This document shows, piece by piece, positions 1 to 13,800 of a stretch of DNA of 64,000 bases (positions are counted from its first letter, which is position 1; the number at the start of each line of letters is the position of its first letter). Origin of the DNA: Rhizaria sp. SCN 62-66 (Eukaryota; Rhizaria, unplaced); NCBI GenBank assembly GCA_001724265.1, contig MEDY01000660.1:62001-126000 (forward strand). Reading direction: 5' to 3'. A program made the translations under genes and the position numbers. The notes beneath the pieces were generated by a model. It was not told where the DNA came from, searched no databases, and was given only the letters and a program-made list of their open reading frames with translations.

Positions 1-3000
1 TCGTTCAGGCGTTCTCGGTCCCCGCTCTTCGGTGTCACAACCACCGAAGAAGAGGTACGCCCCCCTTGGTACGTCTTCTATCTTTATAAATGTTCCCCAA
101 TTGCTCTACTCGTCGCGATAACCACCGTTCCCGTGCCTTTCCTGGCTCTTCGAATCGCACGCACGCCACCCCTCGAATCTTCTCTCGGCACAAACGCACA
201 GCCACATCGCCGCCCAAAGCATGCATGTTTTTCTCACACCTCACCGTTTGCGCCTGTTTTTTATCTTTCCGTAAACTTGTTTTTCTCGCCCCACAGCAAA
301 TCCAACCGCTCTATATCCCGCCATTGTGTGACGTCACGTCGCCCCCAATCTTCACCCATCCAACCCCACTCACCATTCGCCCTCACTATCAATTTCCCTC
401 ACTTGTTCACTCCCCGCACAGCCGCAAGCAGATTATTGCGCAGAAGCTCGAGCGCTCCGACGAGGGTTCCGCGGACCTGATCGACTGGTACGGCCACGAG
501 TACGACGTCGACCTGGAGCGCGTACGCTACCTCATCCCCACCTTCGTCGACTCGGAGGCGCAGGAGGAGGCCATCTGGGCCGTCGCCAACACGCCCAGCA
601 TCATGGGCGCGCCTCGCGGCGACCACACGGCCGACGACCCCTTCTGGGCCTTCAAGCTCATGTCCGTGGCGTCGCCGCCGCCGCCCGCGCCTCCCTGCCC
701 GCCCCCCAAGATCGAGGTTCCCGCCTCGTCCTCCGCCTTCTCAGCAGCGCATGGCAGCGGCTCGCGGCCCCAGTCGAGGTCGGGTTCCCCCGCGCGCGGC
801 CGCTCGCCCGCCCGCGCTCCCGCCGCCGCCGCGGCGACTACTGCTGCCGCGGCCCGCAGCTCGCGACCCAGCTCGCGCAACCCCTCTCAATCGCGCAACA
901 GCAACAATAACAATAACACGCATGCGCACGCGAATGCGAATGTGAACGCTGCCCACGCTGCGGCGGGCACTGGCGCTGCGAAAGTCGCGTCTGCGGCCGC
1001 CTCCCCCAGTCCCGCCCGCACCGGCGGTAGCAACCCAACTACTGCCTCTGCCTCTGCCACTGCTGTTGCTGGTGCCCCGAGCCCGAGCGCCCCGCTGTTC
1101 TCGCTGCTCCGCGGCAGCGACGCCGCCAGCACGGGCGCCGCCGCTAGCAGCAGCAGCAGCAGCAGCAGCAGCGCCGATGCGGCCGAGTCTGGCCACGATA
1201 GCGCCGCCGAGGCTGTGACATCCGAGCTCGCATCGCTGTCCTTGTCGCTGGACGCCTCGGCCTCGATCCCCGCACTGCCACTGCCGCTGCCGCTGCCCAT
1301 GCCCGCCGCCGCCGCCTCGGTCTCCGTCTCTGACGCTGCGATTGTTTCGCTGGCGACGGTGACTGTGACGGGGCCCTCAGGCGCGCCTGTGAGCGCCCCC
1401 CTGGGGTCCGGCTCCTCGGGCGCGAGCGTCAAGGCGATCGTGGCCAAGGAGGCGCTCGAGGCGCGGGGCGAGATCCCTGAGGACGAGGACGAGCTCGACG
1501 AGGATGAGGACGAGGACGAGGATGAGGACGAAGATGAGGATGAGGACGATGAAGTGGACGACGACGATGACGCGCTGTCAGGCAGCAGCAGCAGTAGCAG
1601 TAGCAGTAGCAGCAGCAGCAGCAGCAGCAGCAGCTCTGAGGAAGACGATGACGAGGCGCGCGCCGCCGCCCGCGCCGCTCGCCACGCTGCCAAGGCGGAG
1701 AAGAAGGACAAGAAGGACAAAAAGGACAAGAAGAGCGACAAGGCCGACAAAAAGGACAAAAAGGACAAGAAGTCCGACAAGAAGGACAAAAAGGACAAAA
1801 AAGACAAGAAGGACAAGCCCTTGCACAAGCGCCGCCACCGCCGCCCGCGCACTGCAGGCAACCTCGCGCTCACAAACCAGGAGCTGGACAACGACCCTGA
1901 CCGCGACAACGAGCTTTACCTCGACTACGATGGCGCTACTACAGGCACGGACAGCGCTGGCGCTGTCAGCGCGAAGACAGTGAACATCTTCGCGCAGTGG
2001 GAGCAACGCCGCCAGGATCGCGCCGCCCGCGCCCGCGCGCGGGCCGAGAAGAAGGCCGCGGCCGCCGCAGCGCGCCACGGCGTCAGCGCAGGCTTCACCG
2101 ACCACCGCTCGCCGGGCGGCGACGAGACGCCCGGCGCGGCGTTCCTGCCGCCGGAGCAGATCGCGCGGATCCCGCCCGCGCTGCGGCCGCGGCGGCCGCG
2201 CGGCGTGCTCTACCTAGGCGGCTGGCGCGCCTCGGGCGAGGAGTGGGTGTGCAAACACCGCGTGGGGCTCATCGTCAATGCCGCGCTCGTGCCCGACATC
2301 CTCGAGGCCGGGTCCGCGGCGCGCATGGGGCGTTGGGAGCGCGAGAGTGCGCGACTCGACGCCATGGGCGTTAAGTACCACCGCATCCCGTGGGCGGACG
2401 TCGAGACGCAGCATTTCTACCGGCAGACGCCGTGGGATGACATCGCCGCCGCGGTGCGCGCCGTGCACGCCGCGCTGAGCAGGGGCACCAATGTACTCGT
2501 GCACTGCCGCAAGGGCCGCTCACGCTCCGGCTCCGTCGTCATCGCGTACACGATGGCGAGGCGGGGGCTCTCGGCCGCAGACGCGCTGGCGTTTGTGCAA
2601 GAGCGCCGCCCGTCGGTGCTGCCCAACTTCGGCTTTCTGCAGCAGCTCAAGGTGTTCGACTCGAGCGCCGAGATGGCTGCGCTGCGCATCAGCTGCGGCC
2701 TGCCCTACGTGCAGGAGAAGGCTAAGGTGCAGCTGGCGGCGCTCGCGGCGCCCGCGCACGGCTCCGGCCACGGCCACGGCCACGGCAGCGGCGGTGCTCA
2801 AGGCGCCAAGAGCCCCGTGGTAATCGTGACCAGCGCGCAGGCCAACGCCGCGGGCGCCAAGGTGGCCGCGGTGGCAGCTGCGGTTGCGAAGATTGCCAAG
2901 AGTGTGGACACTGCTGTTGCAGCCGCCGCTGTTGCTGCTGATCCTAAAGCCAGTGTTAGTAGTGATAACAACGCTAGCGCTGCCACTGCGACCGTCAGTG

Positions 3001-3086
3001 CCAACTCCGTGACTGAGAATGCGGCTGAGAATGCCGAGACGGAGGCCAAGAAGACTGTGGCTGGTGAAGTGTCACCGGCGGCTTAA
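1..3086 (+). CDS. Dual-specificity phosphatase-like protein with long low-complexity region (5' end outside window)
   Basis: Inferred exons are <1..54 and 422..3086 (stop TAA), with an intron at 55..421 (donor GTACGC, acceptor CACAG). The frame runs from base 2, giving 905 residues with no start codon in the window. The catalytic domain is near the C-terminus (about 2180..2690). It has the phosphatase loop HCRKGRSRS at 2502..2528, with the cysteine at 2505..2507, and an upstream WADVE segment that may hold the general acid. This fits a Cys-based dual-specificity protein phosphatase; the substrate is unknown. Before the domain come Ala/Ser-rich sequence, an Asp/Glu run (about 1480..1570), a poly-Ser run (about 1582..1637) and lysine-rich KDKK repeats (about 1697..1818). 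The open frame running back to base 90 through the pyrimidine-rich intron is not a real N-terminus. Family is fairly sure; exon 1 moderately so. Confidence 0.75.
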
Positions 3087-3822
3087 TATCGATGTATTGC
3101 GCTGTTCTACAAGGCTTGAAGCATGAGACGACCCAATAACAAAGTGTTCTGTCGCTGTCTAGCTTCTCTGTGTGTGACGTGAGAACTCAAATGAAGACGC
3201 TCTAAAAAGGTGAGATGATCCAGGGAGGATAATGAAGTGATGTGAATGGATCATAAGAAAAACCAGTGTAAAGCTGAGCATATCATATGCGTGCAGTAAT
3301 GAACTACAACTAATATTATTTTTTAACCAATACTCCCAACAACCCTATTTACACAACCCAAACCAATATCAATAGAAACTACCGAAATTCTGTGGCTGAC
3401 GGTGATGACATGTGCAAGGAGTTGTAATTTAAGTAACTAATGTATTGTGGTTGTTGAAATTCAATATCTGCTATTTGTTTTGAAATCTGTGATTTTGTTC
3501 TTTCATTACTGCTTTGCAATTTGTTGTTCACGTTACGGTATGCTGTGTTCTGCGCTGCACTCAGACACGATTGTGGTGTATCAATACTGCACGTGTATGC
3601 AGCTCTTTAACCGCGTGTGGTTTGTGTGTGACACCATCGCATGTGTACTCACTCTGTAACTTTGTCATCGCTGTCGAACATCAGTCAGTCGCAACTGCTC
3701 CAATATGCAGCTGCGGTGACGACGGAACGAAAAACAAACCGACGGCGCTTTAGCCACTCAGTCATGTCAGCAACTGCACAGCCAAGTGTTCTGTGCCCCA
3801 CTCGGCACGACGGGCGGGCTAT
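3087..3822. other. Convergent intergenic region (736 bp)
   Basis: AT-rich spacer between the 3' ends of the phosphatase and the Tctex-1 gene. It presumably holds both 3' untranslated regions. The short open frames at 3447..3826 have no family resemblance and the AT-rich composition of non-coding DNA here. I see no RNA gene or repeat. Confidence 0.6.
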
Positions 3823-4538
3823 TTAGACGCGGAGCGCGAAGACGGTGACGATCGAGTGCATGGTGTTGTTGTCCCAGCGCACGCAGCACTGCGAGTCCGT
3901 GCGCGGGTTAGAGAACGACGCAGACGCCGTGTGCAGGCCCGCGCCGCAGCGCTGCATAATCACGCACGTCACTAAGGGCGGCAGCAGCAACGGCAGGAGC
4001 GGCGGGATAAGGTAAGAATTAAAGAAACGACGACAAAGAATATGCATGTAAGCACAAAATGAAGACGCACATGATGAACGTGAAGCACTTATGAGCGCAA
4101 AAGAACGCAAAACATCATAAAGCAAATAAGATGTCGTTGCAACACAGAAGTGCTACGTACCGACGTATTTGAAGGGCTTGTTGGCCGCGGCGAGGTTCTT
4201 GAGGGTGCCATCGATGATGGCCTGGGCCCAGTCGTTGACCTTCTTGGCGTCGTAGGTGTTGTTGGCCAGGATGGGTTCGATGACCTTGTCAACCATGCGC
4301 TTGACCTCCTTCACATCAAAGATGGGCTATGAAAGTTGATAGAAACATGGTGTGTAACGTGTAGATGTGAGTAAACAAGAAGCATAAGAGAAGTGAGTGT
4401 TGAGCGTTGTGCGACTGAATAAAGCGAAAGAAGCAGTGACTAAACCACGCGGTAGGAAACGATAATAAGGACCTGTGGAGAGATACATGCTATAAATAGA
4501 CGTACGGGGCCGTTTTCGTTGTAGTCTTCACCGTCCAT
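3823..4538 (-). CDS. DYNLT1: Tctex-1-type dynein light chain
   Basis: Three exons on the minus strand: 4506..4538, 4161..4326 and 3823..3971 (stop TAA), with introns 4327..4505 and 3972..4160, both with GTACGT donors. The product is 115 residues; Tctex-1 proteins are usually about 113. The C-terminal half is very similar to animal Tctex-1: a KPFKYV segment runs across the second splice junction into VTCVIMQ and GAGLHTAS, then VRWDNNTM near the end. The family forms a dimeric light chain on cytoplasmic or axonemal dynein and binds the intermediate chain and cargo. The start is the first ATG after a pyrimidine-rich AG at 4539..4540. No GTACGT-type donor lies upstream, so I treat the pyrimidine stretch as 5' UTR. 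It is divergent from the CK1 gene. Confidence 0.92.
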
Positions 4539-5078
4539 CTGGGAGAAGAGTTAAGACAGGAGAGAGCAGGACGATGCAAGGGGGAGAAGTGAGTGTGGAA
4601 GACGAAAACGATCGCGTCGTCGAGCAAGGAGGAATGCAACATCAAGAAGCGCACAATTCAAACTTTAATTGGAACGAATGGGCCAAAAGCACGTATCACG
4701 TCCGAAACATTTCCCAACATTTCAAAGCGCGGTGAGATGAACGCACGGCGGTTATCACGAATGGAGCTGTCGTTTCTGTTTTGTTCTTGTGGCAGCAACT
4801 AGCTTGGTCGAGCTGCGGTGGACCGAAAAAATTGGACTACTTCTGTCAGCATGAGTCGATCTTTCGAAGAACTTTTAGACCCATTTTGATCGATCATTAA
4901 CTAGAAGCGTTTGCCGTTGATGTGCCTCAGACCCTTGTTCATGACATCCCGCTTTTACTTTTTCTCCCCGAACACGCCTTGCCCCCCAGGTCGTACCTCA
5001 CTAGGGGTCCACAAACAGAGTCACACCTGGCCACTTCGTCACGACTCTTTCCCCGGCCGGAGACCGCCTCGCGTCACT
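4539..5078. promoter_or_regulatory. Shared divergent promoter region, Tctex-1 / CK1
   Basis: 540 bp between two divergent start codons. It must hold both 5' UTRs and probably both promoters. It is mixed in composition with pyrimidine-rich segments near each start. I recognise no specific transcription-factor site, and short open frames here have no family match. Confidence 0.4.
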
Positions 5079-6435
5079 ATGGCGACGCCAAGCATCAGCC
5101 CAACATTTCGCACCGACTGTCCTATTGTTGGGAAGTACGTCATTTTTCCAACCACGCCTTTCTCTGTCCTTCTATGTCGCGAATTCGTTCCCTTCTCTCC
5201 GCCCGGGCTCTCTTAGACCGCCCTCGTCCCCTAACTCCCTACGCCTCTAACTCGTCGCCACGGTCACCTCTTACCATATCCGTCTGTTATATCATATTTC
5301 GCGCTCTTTAGGACTTACCGCGTGGGCGAAAAGCTCGGCGGTGGCTCTTTCGGTGATATTTATCTCGGTCACTCCATCAACCACCATGAGAGGGTCGCCA
5401 TCAAAGTCGTACGTCCTATTAACGCAACCTAACCGAATAAGTCCAACTCAGTGTGCCTTCAAACCACACTAACATCGTGTACACCCTTGTTTTTTAAATT
5501 TATGCATTATATTTCTTCAAAAATAACAACATATACGTCCCCCAACTCACCTCCCCGCACTTGCTTCACTCGCACCCTCACCGTCTCATTGTCAACACGT
5601 GCTCTCGCTCTCGCGCTGCTGTGTCGTCGCCGCACGCCCCGGCGCAGGAGCCGCTGAACGCCAAGTACCCGCAGCTGCACGACGAGTACTGGTCGTACCA
5701 GTCGATCCCGCCCGCCGAAGGCATCCCGCGCATCCGCATGTTCGGGCAGCAGGGCGCGTACCTGGTCCTCGTGATGGAGCTCCTGGGCGACTCGCTCGAG
5801 ACGCTCTACGTCAAGTGCAACCGACGCTTCTCGCTCAAGACGGTCGTCATGGTTGCGATCCAGATGCTGCACCGGCTGGAGCATCTGCACTCGCAGGGCC
5901 TGCTGCACCGCGACATCAAGCCCGACAACTTCCTGGTGGGCGTCGCGCCGAACTCGCACATCGTGCACGTCGTCGACCTGGGGCTGTGCAAGCGTTTCAT
6001 CGACCCTGACACGGGCCGCCACATCCCGCCGCGCACAAACCGCAAGATGATCGGTACGCCGCGCTACGCGTCGATCAACACCCACCTGGGGTTGGAGCAG
6101 TCGCGCCGCGACGACCTCGAGGCCGTGGGCTACGTGCTCATCTACCTGCTGCAGGGCAAGCTCCCGTGGCAGGGGTTGCGCGCCGCAACCAAACAGGCCA
6201 AGTACGAATGCATCGCCGAGGCCAAGCGCAAGGTCTCGGTCGCCGATCTCACGCGCGGACTGCCCCACGAGTTCCGGCGCCTGCTTGAGTACGCGCGCTC
6301 GCTCCAGTTCGAGGAAACGCCCAACTACAAGCTGCTGCGCGAGCTCTTCTACGGGCTCTTTACGCGCTCCGGCTTTGCGGACGACTGTCTATACGACTGG
6401 CACTTCCTCGGCACGGTCAACCCTAACTTTCCTCC

Positions 6436-6480
<45 letters not shown>

Positions 6481-7087
6481 GCAGCAGCAGACGAACAACA
6501 ATGGCATTAACCATGGCCAGAACAACACTAACGGCGCCGTCATCATCCACGTAAACAACGCCGCTGTGGGCAATCATAATAGCAACAGCAACGGCTATCC
6601 CGGCGCGAATCCCCATAGTAACACGGCGGGGGCCGCGGGCGGGCCGGGGTCGCCGCTGCTGCTCCACCAGCCGCCCGGGGGCCTGGGCGGGCCCGCGGGT
6701 GGGCAGCAGCTGCTGCAGCAACAGCTGTACCAGCAGCAGCAGCACCACCACCAGCAGCAACAGCAGCAGCAACAGCAGCAGCAACAGCAAATATACCAGC
6801 AGCAGCAACAGCAACAGCAGCAGCAACTGCAGTTGCAGCTCCAGCTAGGTGGCCAACAGCAGCAAGGCCAGTTCCAGTCTCCGCCGTACTATCCTCAGCA
6901 GCAACAACAGCAGCAGCACGCACAGCAGCAGCAGCAGCAGCAAGTGTTGCTGCAGCTGCCGCATTACGCCTACCCGGCCCCCGGAACAAACGGAACCCAT
7001 GCTGCCCACGGTCACTCGGCCGCGGGGGCCGGGGGGCCGCCCCTGACGCTGGGCCTGGGGCCATCCGCCCCCAGCCAGAGCCAGAGC

Positions 7088-7135
<48 letters not shown>

Positions 7136-7458
7136 GGGCAGGGCCAGACTGTGCTAGGCCAGACCCCGTCGCGCTTCGCGGGCTCGATGCTGGGGCTGCC
7201 CCCCGGCGCCGCCGCCTCGGCCTCGGCCTCGGCCCACGGTCACTCTGCCCACGGTCTCCGGGAGCCGCCGCTGACGCCGTTGCACGCGCCGCTGCGGCTC
7301 GCGGCTCAGCAGCAGACGCAGCAACATGCGCAGCAACAGGGACTGCAACCGCAGCAGGGACAGGGCCATGGCCAAGGGCAGCTGATGATGTTGCCGCTGC
7401 CACTGCCCCCGCATCAGCAGCAGCAGCAGCAGGTGTCGGGCCAACATCATCTCAGCTT

Positions 7459-7490
<32 letters not shown>

Positions 7491-9353
7491 CTACTCAGAC
7501 GCAGACTCATGCTCAGGGCATGCCCGTGCCGCTGTCTCCCGCCGGCGGGCCCAACGGACCGCCTGGGGCCCACGGTCACTCTGCCGCTCACGGTCACTCC
7601 GCAGCCCACGGTCACTCTGCCCACGGTCAGGGGCCGGGCTCGCCCAGCTTCCTCGCAAACGGACAGCAGCAGCAGTTTAACTACAATGTCTATCACCAAC
7701 AGCAGCCGCAGCAGCCGCCGGGCTCTGGCTATATGCCCTACCACCCCAGCGCGACCCCGATCCCCGGCGCCAGCGCGGGCGGCGCCGGCCGCGCTCTGGC
7801 CCCCGTGTCGGCAGCCGCGGCAGCCAGCGCCAACGGCACGGGCCGGCAGCATCAGCGCCGGCTGCAGCTCGACACCGCCGCCGCCGCCACCGCCGCCGCG
7901 ACGGCCACGGCCGCGGCGGCCAACATCAACACCGTCAGCAACGTCGGCCATGCGGCCTCGGGCTCCGCAACGGGGGCGGCCGCGGCTGCTGCTGCTGGCA
8001 CTGGTGCTGGCGCTGCTGGCGCGGTGGTGCCGATCGCGGGCGCGCCGCTGCAGAGCCCGACGCTGCAGAGCACCTCGCTGCAGGCCATCGTGCTGCATAG
8101 CCCCGGCGCGGGCCCTCACGGCGCGGGCGCGGGCGCTCAGGCGTCGGCAGCCGGTGCTGCTGGTGGTGCCGCTGCCGCTGCTGCTGCTGGTCAGACTTCA
8201 GGCGTGGCCGCAGGCCCGCTCGATAGCCAAGGCGACACCCCCAGTGGCCAACATCCGCAGCAACAGCAGCATCAGCAGCAACATGGGAGCAACGAGGTGC
8301 CCGCCGCCGCTGGCGCCGCTGGCACTGCCCACGGTCACTCTGCCCACGGCCACTTGCCGCTGCCGCTGCTCGGGCTGCACCCGGCCGCGGCCCACAGTCA
8401 CCCCGCCCACGGTCACCCTGCCCACGCCCACGCCCACGCCCACGCCCACGCCCACGGGGGGCCGCCGCTGCGGACATCGCAGTCAGTGCTCATGTCGCCG
8501 CTGGTCGGTCCGCTTTCGACCTCGGCATCGGCATCGGCCTCAGCGGCCGTCGTCGCAGCGCTCGCGGCCGCCGCCTCATCCTCCGGCCCCGGCACTAGCG
8601 CTGCCAACGGCAACGGCAACGGCCCGCTCGGCAGCCCTGCGATGGGCGCGCTGGCCTCCCCGCTGGGCTTCACCGCGCTCGCCCCCACGCCCACGCCCGC
8701 GGCCGCTGCCGCCGCCGCCGCCGCAGCCGTCCCCGGCGCTAGTCCCGGGCAGGCGCACGCGACGCTGGCGCTGGGCGCGTACAACAGCGGCGGCAACAAC
8801 CACAGCCAGATGCTGATGATGCACCAGCAGCAGCAGCAGTACGGCGCTGGTGGTGGCAACGGTCAGCCGCAGTCGAGCCAGGCCGCGGCCGCCGCGGCCG
8901 CCGTGCTGGCCGCCGCGGCCTTCAACAACCACCCCAGCAGCCCGGGCTACACGGCCATGCCAGGCACCGGTATGTTCACCTCCACCCTCTCCAGCCCCGG
9001 CACCAACAACAACAACAGCAACAACGCCAACGCCAACACCACTGCGAACATTAGCAGCAGCGGCGGCGGCGGCGGTGCTGCGGGCAGCGTGCTTAACGGC
9101 GCCAACGCGGCGTTCATCGCCTCACTCTTCACGGCCATGCTGGGCGACCCGCGGTTGAGCGCGCCCGTGGAGGCGTTTGTGCAGCGGCATATGGGAGCGG
9201 CCACCCAGCAGCAGCAGCAGCAGATGCAGATGCAGATTCAGAGTCCTCAGCAGCAACAACAGCAGATGCAGCAACAGCAGCAGCAGATGCAGATGCAGCA
9301 GATGCAGTTGCAGCAGCCTCTGCTGGCCCGCGCGCCCTCCAGCGGCCTCAGTC

Positions 9354-9402
<49 letters not shown>

Positions 9403-10774
9403 CCAGCAGCAGCAACAGCAACAGCAGCAGCAGCACGGAGACGTTTCCCTTGCGCCTCTGCTGTCGACCGCAAATCCTGCGCTGAACAACAACAGCAGTA
9501 GCAGCGCCGCTCCAGACAACAGCAACGCTCTCGTTGCTGTGCCCGCCTCTGCCTCCGCCTCCGCGTCTGCGACAGCAATGGCTGCGGTAGTGGTCGCCGT
9601 GGCCAGCAAAAGCTCGCCGGTCTTCACCTTCACGCGCTCCCACCACAGCGTTGGCAACAACAACGGCAACCCGAATCAGCAGCAGCAGCAGCAGCTGGGT
9701 GGTGGCGGCGACAGCGCTGAGGGCCCGATGCCAGCCGTCGCCCGCGGCAGCTCCAACGACGCCTTTGCCCCGGGCAACGCCGGCGCTGGCTCTGGCAACG
9801 GCACCGGGATCGGCAACGGCAACGGCAACGGCACCGGGAAGGTCATCGCGCCCATCGTGATTCCCACCACCGCCACGGGCGTCCTGTCGGCCAGCCAGAG
9901 CCTCGGCCAATCCGCCTCCGCCTCTGGCACTGGCGCTGGCGCTGGCACTGCCTCTGGAGCCGGCACTGCTCACCCGGCGCCGCTGCCGCTGCCGCTGCCG
10001 TACCCCCAGCAACCACAATCGCAGCAGGCGCAGACTCAGGCGCAGTCTCTGCACGGCCCCGCAGCTGCCGGCGCGCAGCCCTGGCAGGCTCCCGGCGCTC
10101 CCCTCGCCTCCGTCTCAGGCAGCGGCAACGGCAACGTCAACGGCTACCACAGTGGGTATGGCTACGGATACGGCGCGATTGGCCCCCACGGCTCCCCCGC
10201 GCAGGTCCACTCCAGCGCCCTTAGTCACAGTCACGGCCACGGCCACGGCGCGCTCGGTGCGCTGGGCGGCGGGGGCGGGGGCGTGGCGTTTTCGCCGCGC
10301 ATTACGCCGCGCGCGCTGCCTCAAGGGGCTGTGACGCCGGCGGCGGCCGCGGCCGCGGTTGCTGCGGCGGCTGCGGCCGCGGCGGCGGCCACGGGTGGCC
10401 AAAGCGCAAATGCAGTCAGCGCCGCAAACGCTCACACTGGCGCTGGCGCCGGTGTGGCTGGGCAGGGGGGTCTCTTTGTGCTGCGCGCGGGCTCAGTGCC
10501 GCCGACGCCCGCCGTGGGCTCCCCCGCGCTGCTTCCGCTCTCGGCGTCCTACTCGCACCACCACCCCGGCGCCCACGGTCACTCGGCCGCCCACGGCCAC
10601 CCGCAGGCGCCGCACGGCTCGGGCGGCGACCTGCCCCACAGCCCGTATACCTACTACGTAACGCTGCCGACAGTCCCCGCCTCGGTCCCTGCCGCTGGCA
10701 ATGTTAACGCTGGAACTGTTACGAGCGCCGCTGCTCTGGCGGCACCAGCGCTGCAGCAGCAGCCGTCGGCGTCA

Positions 10775-10812
<38 letters not shown>

Positions 10813-13800
10813 AACAAATGCCGCCAGTGCCGCCTCTAACGCTGGCGCTGGCGCCGCAGCGGACAGGAGCTCCCCCGTGGCCGCGCCGACACCGACGCCC
10901 GCGCCCGCTGCAGCTACAGCCAATCCGGCAACAACTGCGCCCCCTTTTAGTCCCGCGGTCGCCGCCGCCAACGCCGCGGCCGCTGCGACCTCCGCTGTGA
11001 ACAACAGTGCGAGTGCGGCTGCGGCGCCGGCGCCGACGAGGTTCGTGGCCGTGGACGCGCCCTTGGCGACATTGCGCGCGCTTGACCACCTGCTCGTGTC
11101 GGTGCACGCGCAAAAGGAGCTCGTCGCCGCCGCCGCGGACCTCGCGGCCGCCGCGGGCGCGATGCTCGCCCACTCCGCCGCTACCACTGCCAGTGCCAGT
11201 GCTGCCGCAGCCTCCGCGACGGCGACGGGGCCCAGAGTGAAGACCGCGCCCGGCTCCGCTGCGCCGGTCAGCACCTGTGCCGCGGCCGTGGGTTCTGTGG
11301 CGAGAGCTCTGGTCAAGGTCGAAAAGCCGGCCGTCGTCGCGAGCGGTGTGGCCGCGGGCGACGGCGCGGCGCCGGTCGCGGCGGCGGCGGCCACGGGCGG
11401 CGCGGACGTCGCTGCAGCCGACACGTGCAACGCCGAGGCAGGCAAGAACATGACTGACGTCGATGCTTCTGCTGACGCTGCTAACGCTGTGGCTGCTGCT
11501 GCTGTGGCCACCGCGGCGCCCCTGGGCCCGACCATCGCCACCGCCGCGGACAGCAACAACGCAGCCGCACCGCCGGCCACTGCCACGGCGACGGCGACGG
11601 CGACGGCGACGGGCGTGCCGATGACGGACGACTCCACTGCAGCGGCAGGCTCAGCTGCAGCGAATGCAACCGCGAGTGCGAGCGCGGGCGCGGGCGCGGG
11701 CACTGTTTCTGTCAAGAAGCAGCCCCCGAGCGACGCAGAGGCCGCCCTGGCGCGCGCGCTCGCCAACATCCTCCCTCTGCTCACCAGCGCCAACGCCTAC
11801 GCACACGGCAACGGCCACAGCGCCGGTGCGGGCGCGGGCGCTGCGCTGGCGGGGGCGCGCGGGCTCGCCTCGCCGACCAGCGCGGCCCTCAACGCCTCCG
11901 CAGCAAGCGCGGTGGCCGGCGCTGCGATCGCGCCCACGCAGGCGACGCCCGCGCTGGCCCCGGCCGCGGCGCCCTCCGGCGCGCTGCCGTCACTCCCGGC
12001 CGCCACGCCGCGCTTGGCGCCGCTGTCAGCCGCCGCCGCCGCCTCGGCCGCCTCCGCGCTCTCGCACCACCACCCCCACACCGGCGCTGTGAACAGCAAC
12101 GGCCTCGGCGGCGGCAGCGGCGTGGGCGCGGCGCGCAGCGTGTACGACGTGCTCAAGGCGCTGTACATCGACGGCATCCGCGGCGCGCGCTCCATGGTGA
12201 CGGCGCACCTGCTCCCGCCAAGAGATGAGCGCACGGTTGTGTCCGCGGCCGCCAAGGACGCGTTCCGGCTTGCCAAGGACGCCCTTGACGGGCTCGACGG
12301 CGTCCACGCGCGCGCCGCCGCCGCGTTGGCCCCCGCAGCCGCCGCGGTCGCCGCGCTCGCGCTAGCGCACGGCGGGCCGAGCGCCCACAGTTACGGTCAC
12401 GGACACGCTCCCGGCTATGCGTACGGGCACGGTCTCAGCAACGGCTATAGTCACGGCTACGGTCAGGCGGCGGCCCGCGGCGGCGCTCTCAGGCAGCAGG
12501 GCGCGGCCGTGTCGCCGCTGCTGGTGCCACCGCCGGGACCGTCGTCACCCGCGCTCGCCACCGCCGCCGCGCTCCCCGGCGCCGCCGCCGCGGCGACCGC
12601 GTCTGGCGCGAAAGGCGCGAGCGCCAACTCCGCGAGTCCCACCGGCGCTGCGACGACCGGTGTGGACGCGAGCCCTGTCACCGGCTGCAGTGACAACAGT
12701 AGCAGCCCCAACGCCGCCCTCAACGGCGCGGGCGCGGGCGTGGGCGCCGCGGACCCCGCTCTCGCTGCCGCCGCGACAGTCACGGCTGCGGTGTTCGCAG
12801 CCAGAGCGGCAGCCAAAGCGGCGGCCGCGAGAGCGAACCCGAGCACGGGCGACGCGGGCATGGCCAGCGCCGCGGGCGCCGCCGCGCGGTCCGTCGAGCT
12901 GCCCGCAACCACGGCCGCCGCGGCCGCCGCCGCCGACGCCGCGGCCGCCGCAGCAGTCGCGGCCACTGCGACCGGGGTCGGCGCCGTCGCTGCTGACGGC
13001 GTGGCGTTGGTACCGATGCCGCTGCCGACGCCGCCGGCCCCCGCGGCCGTGGCCATCTCGTACCCGCTCGCGCCCTCTGTCCCCGCCGCTGCCGGCGCGA
13101 CAGGCGCTGCGACAGCATCGGCATTGGCGTCGGCGTCGGCATCGGCGACCCCCACGCCTGCGCGCGGGCTGTCGTCGGGCGCCTTTTCCCCGCGCGGGCC
13201 GCAGGGTCTCGGCGCGGGCAACCTTACCGCCAGCGGCCACAGCGTCAGCGTCAGTGGGCGCACACTCGGGCTCGTCGCCGCCGTCGCCGCGGCCGCTGGG
13301 GTCAGCGTCAACGTGAACACAACGACTGCGGCGGGCGTGGCGACGTCGAGGCAGAAGCGGCCGCGCGCGGGACTCATGCTGGCCGCAGTCAACTTGCCCC
13401 CGCCGACCGGCTCCGGCTCCGCCTCTGCGTCCGGCTCCGGCTCCAACTCGGCCTCGGCCTCCGTGTCCGCTGCTGCCGCTGTCTCCGCGTCGAACGATCC
13501 CTCGGACGGCAATGGCCACGGCAGCGCCAGCGCCAGTGCAGCGACGCTGTCGCCCGGGCAGGCCACGCGCGGCAGTCGCGGCAGGGCCAGCGCGCGCCTC
13601 GCGGGCAGCACCGCCGCCGCAGCAGCAGCCGCCGCAGCCGCCGCGACCGCCAGCGGCGCCGCCAGCAACAGTGGCAGCGGCGAGGGCAGCCCTGCAGCGA
13701 GCGACGACAGCGAGGACGCCGCGGCCGCCGCGCTCGCCCAGGCCCGCGGGCCGCACAGCAACGCGGGCACCGCGAGCAGCAACAACAACAGCAACAGCGA

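Noticed and set aside
90-421. N-terminal 110 codons of the phosphatase frame
   Set aside because: C/T-rich with a donor GTACGC at 55 and acceptor CACAG at 421; the upstream exon joins in phase, so this is intron.
887-1909. Long minus-strand open frame opposite the left-edge phosphatase
   Set aside because: It is a shadow of Ser/Asp/Lys-rich plus-strand codons; GC-rich repeats keep other frames open. No family resemblance.
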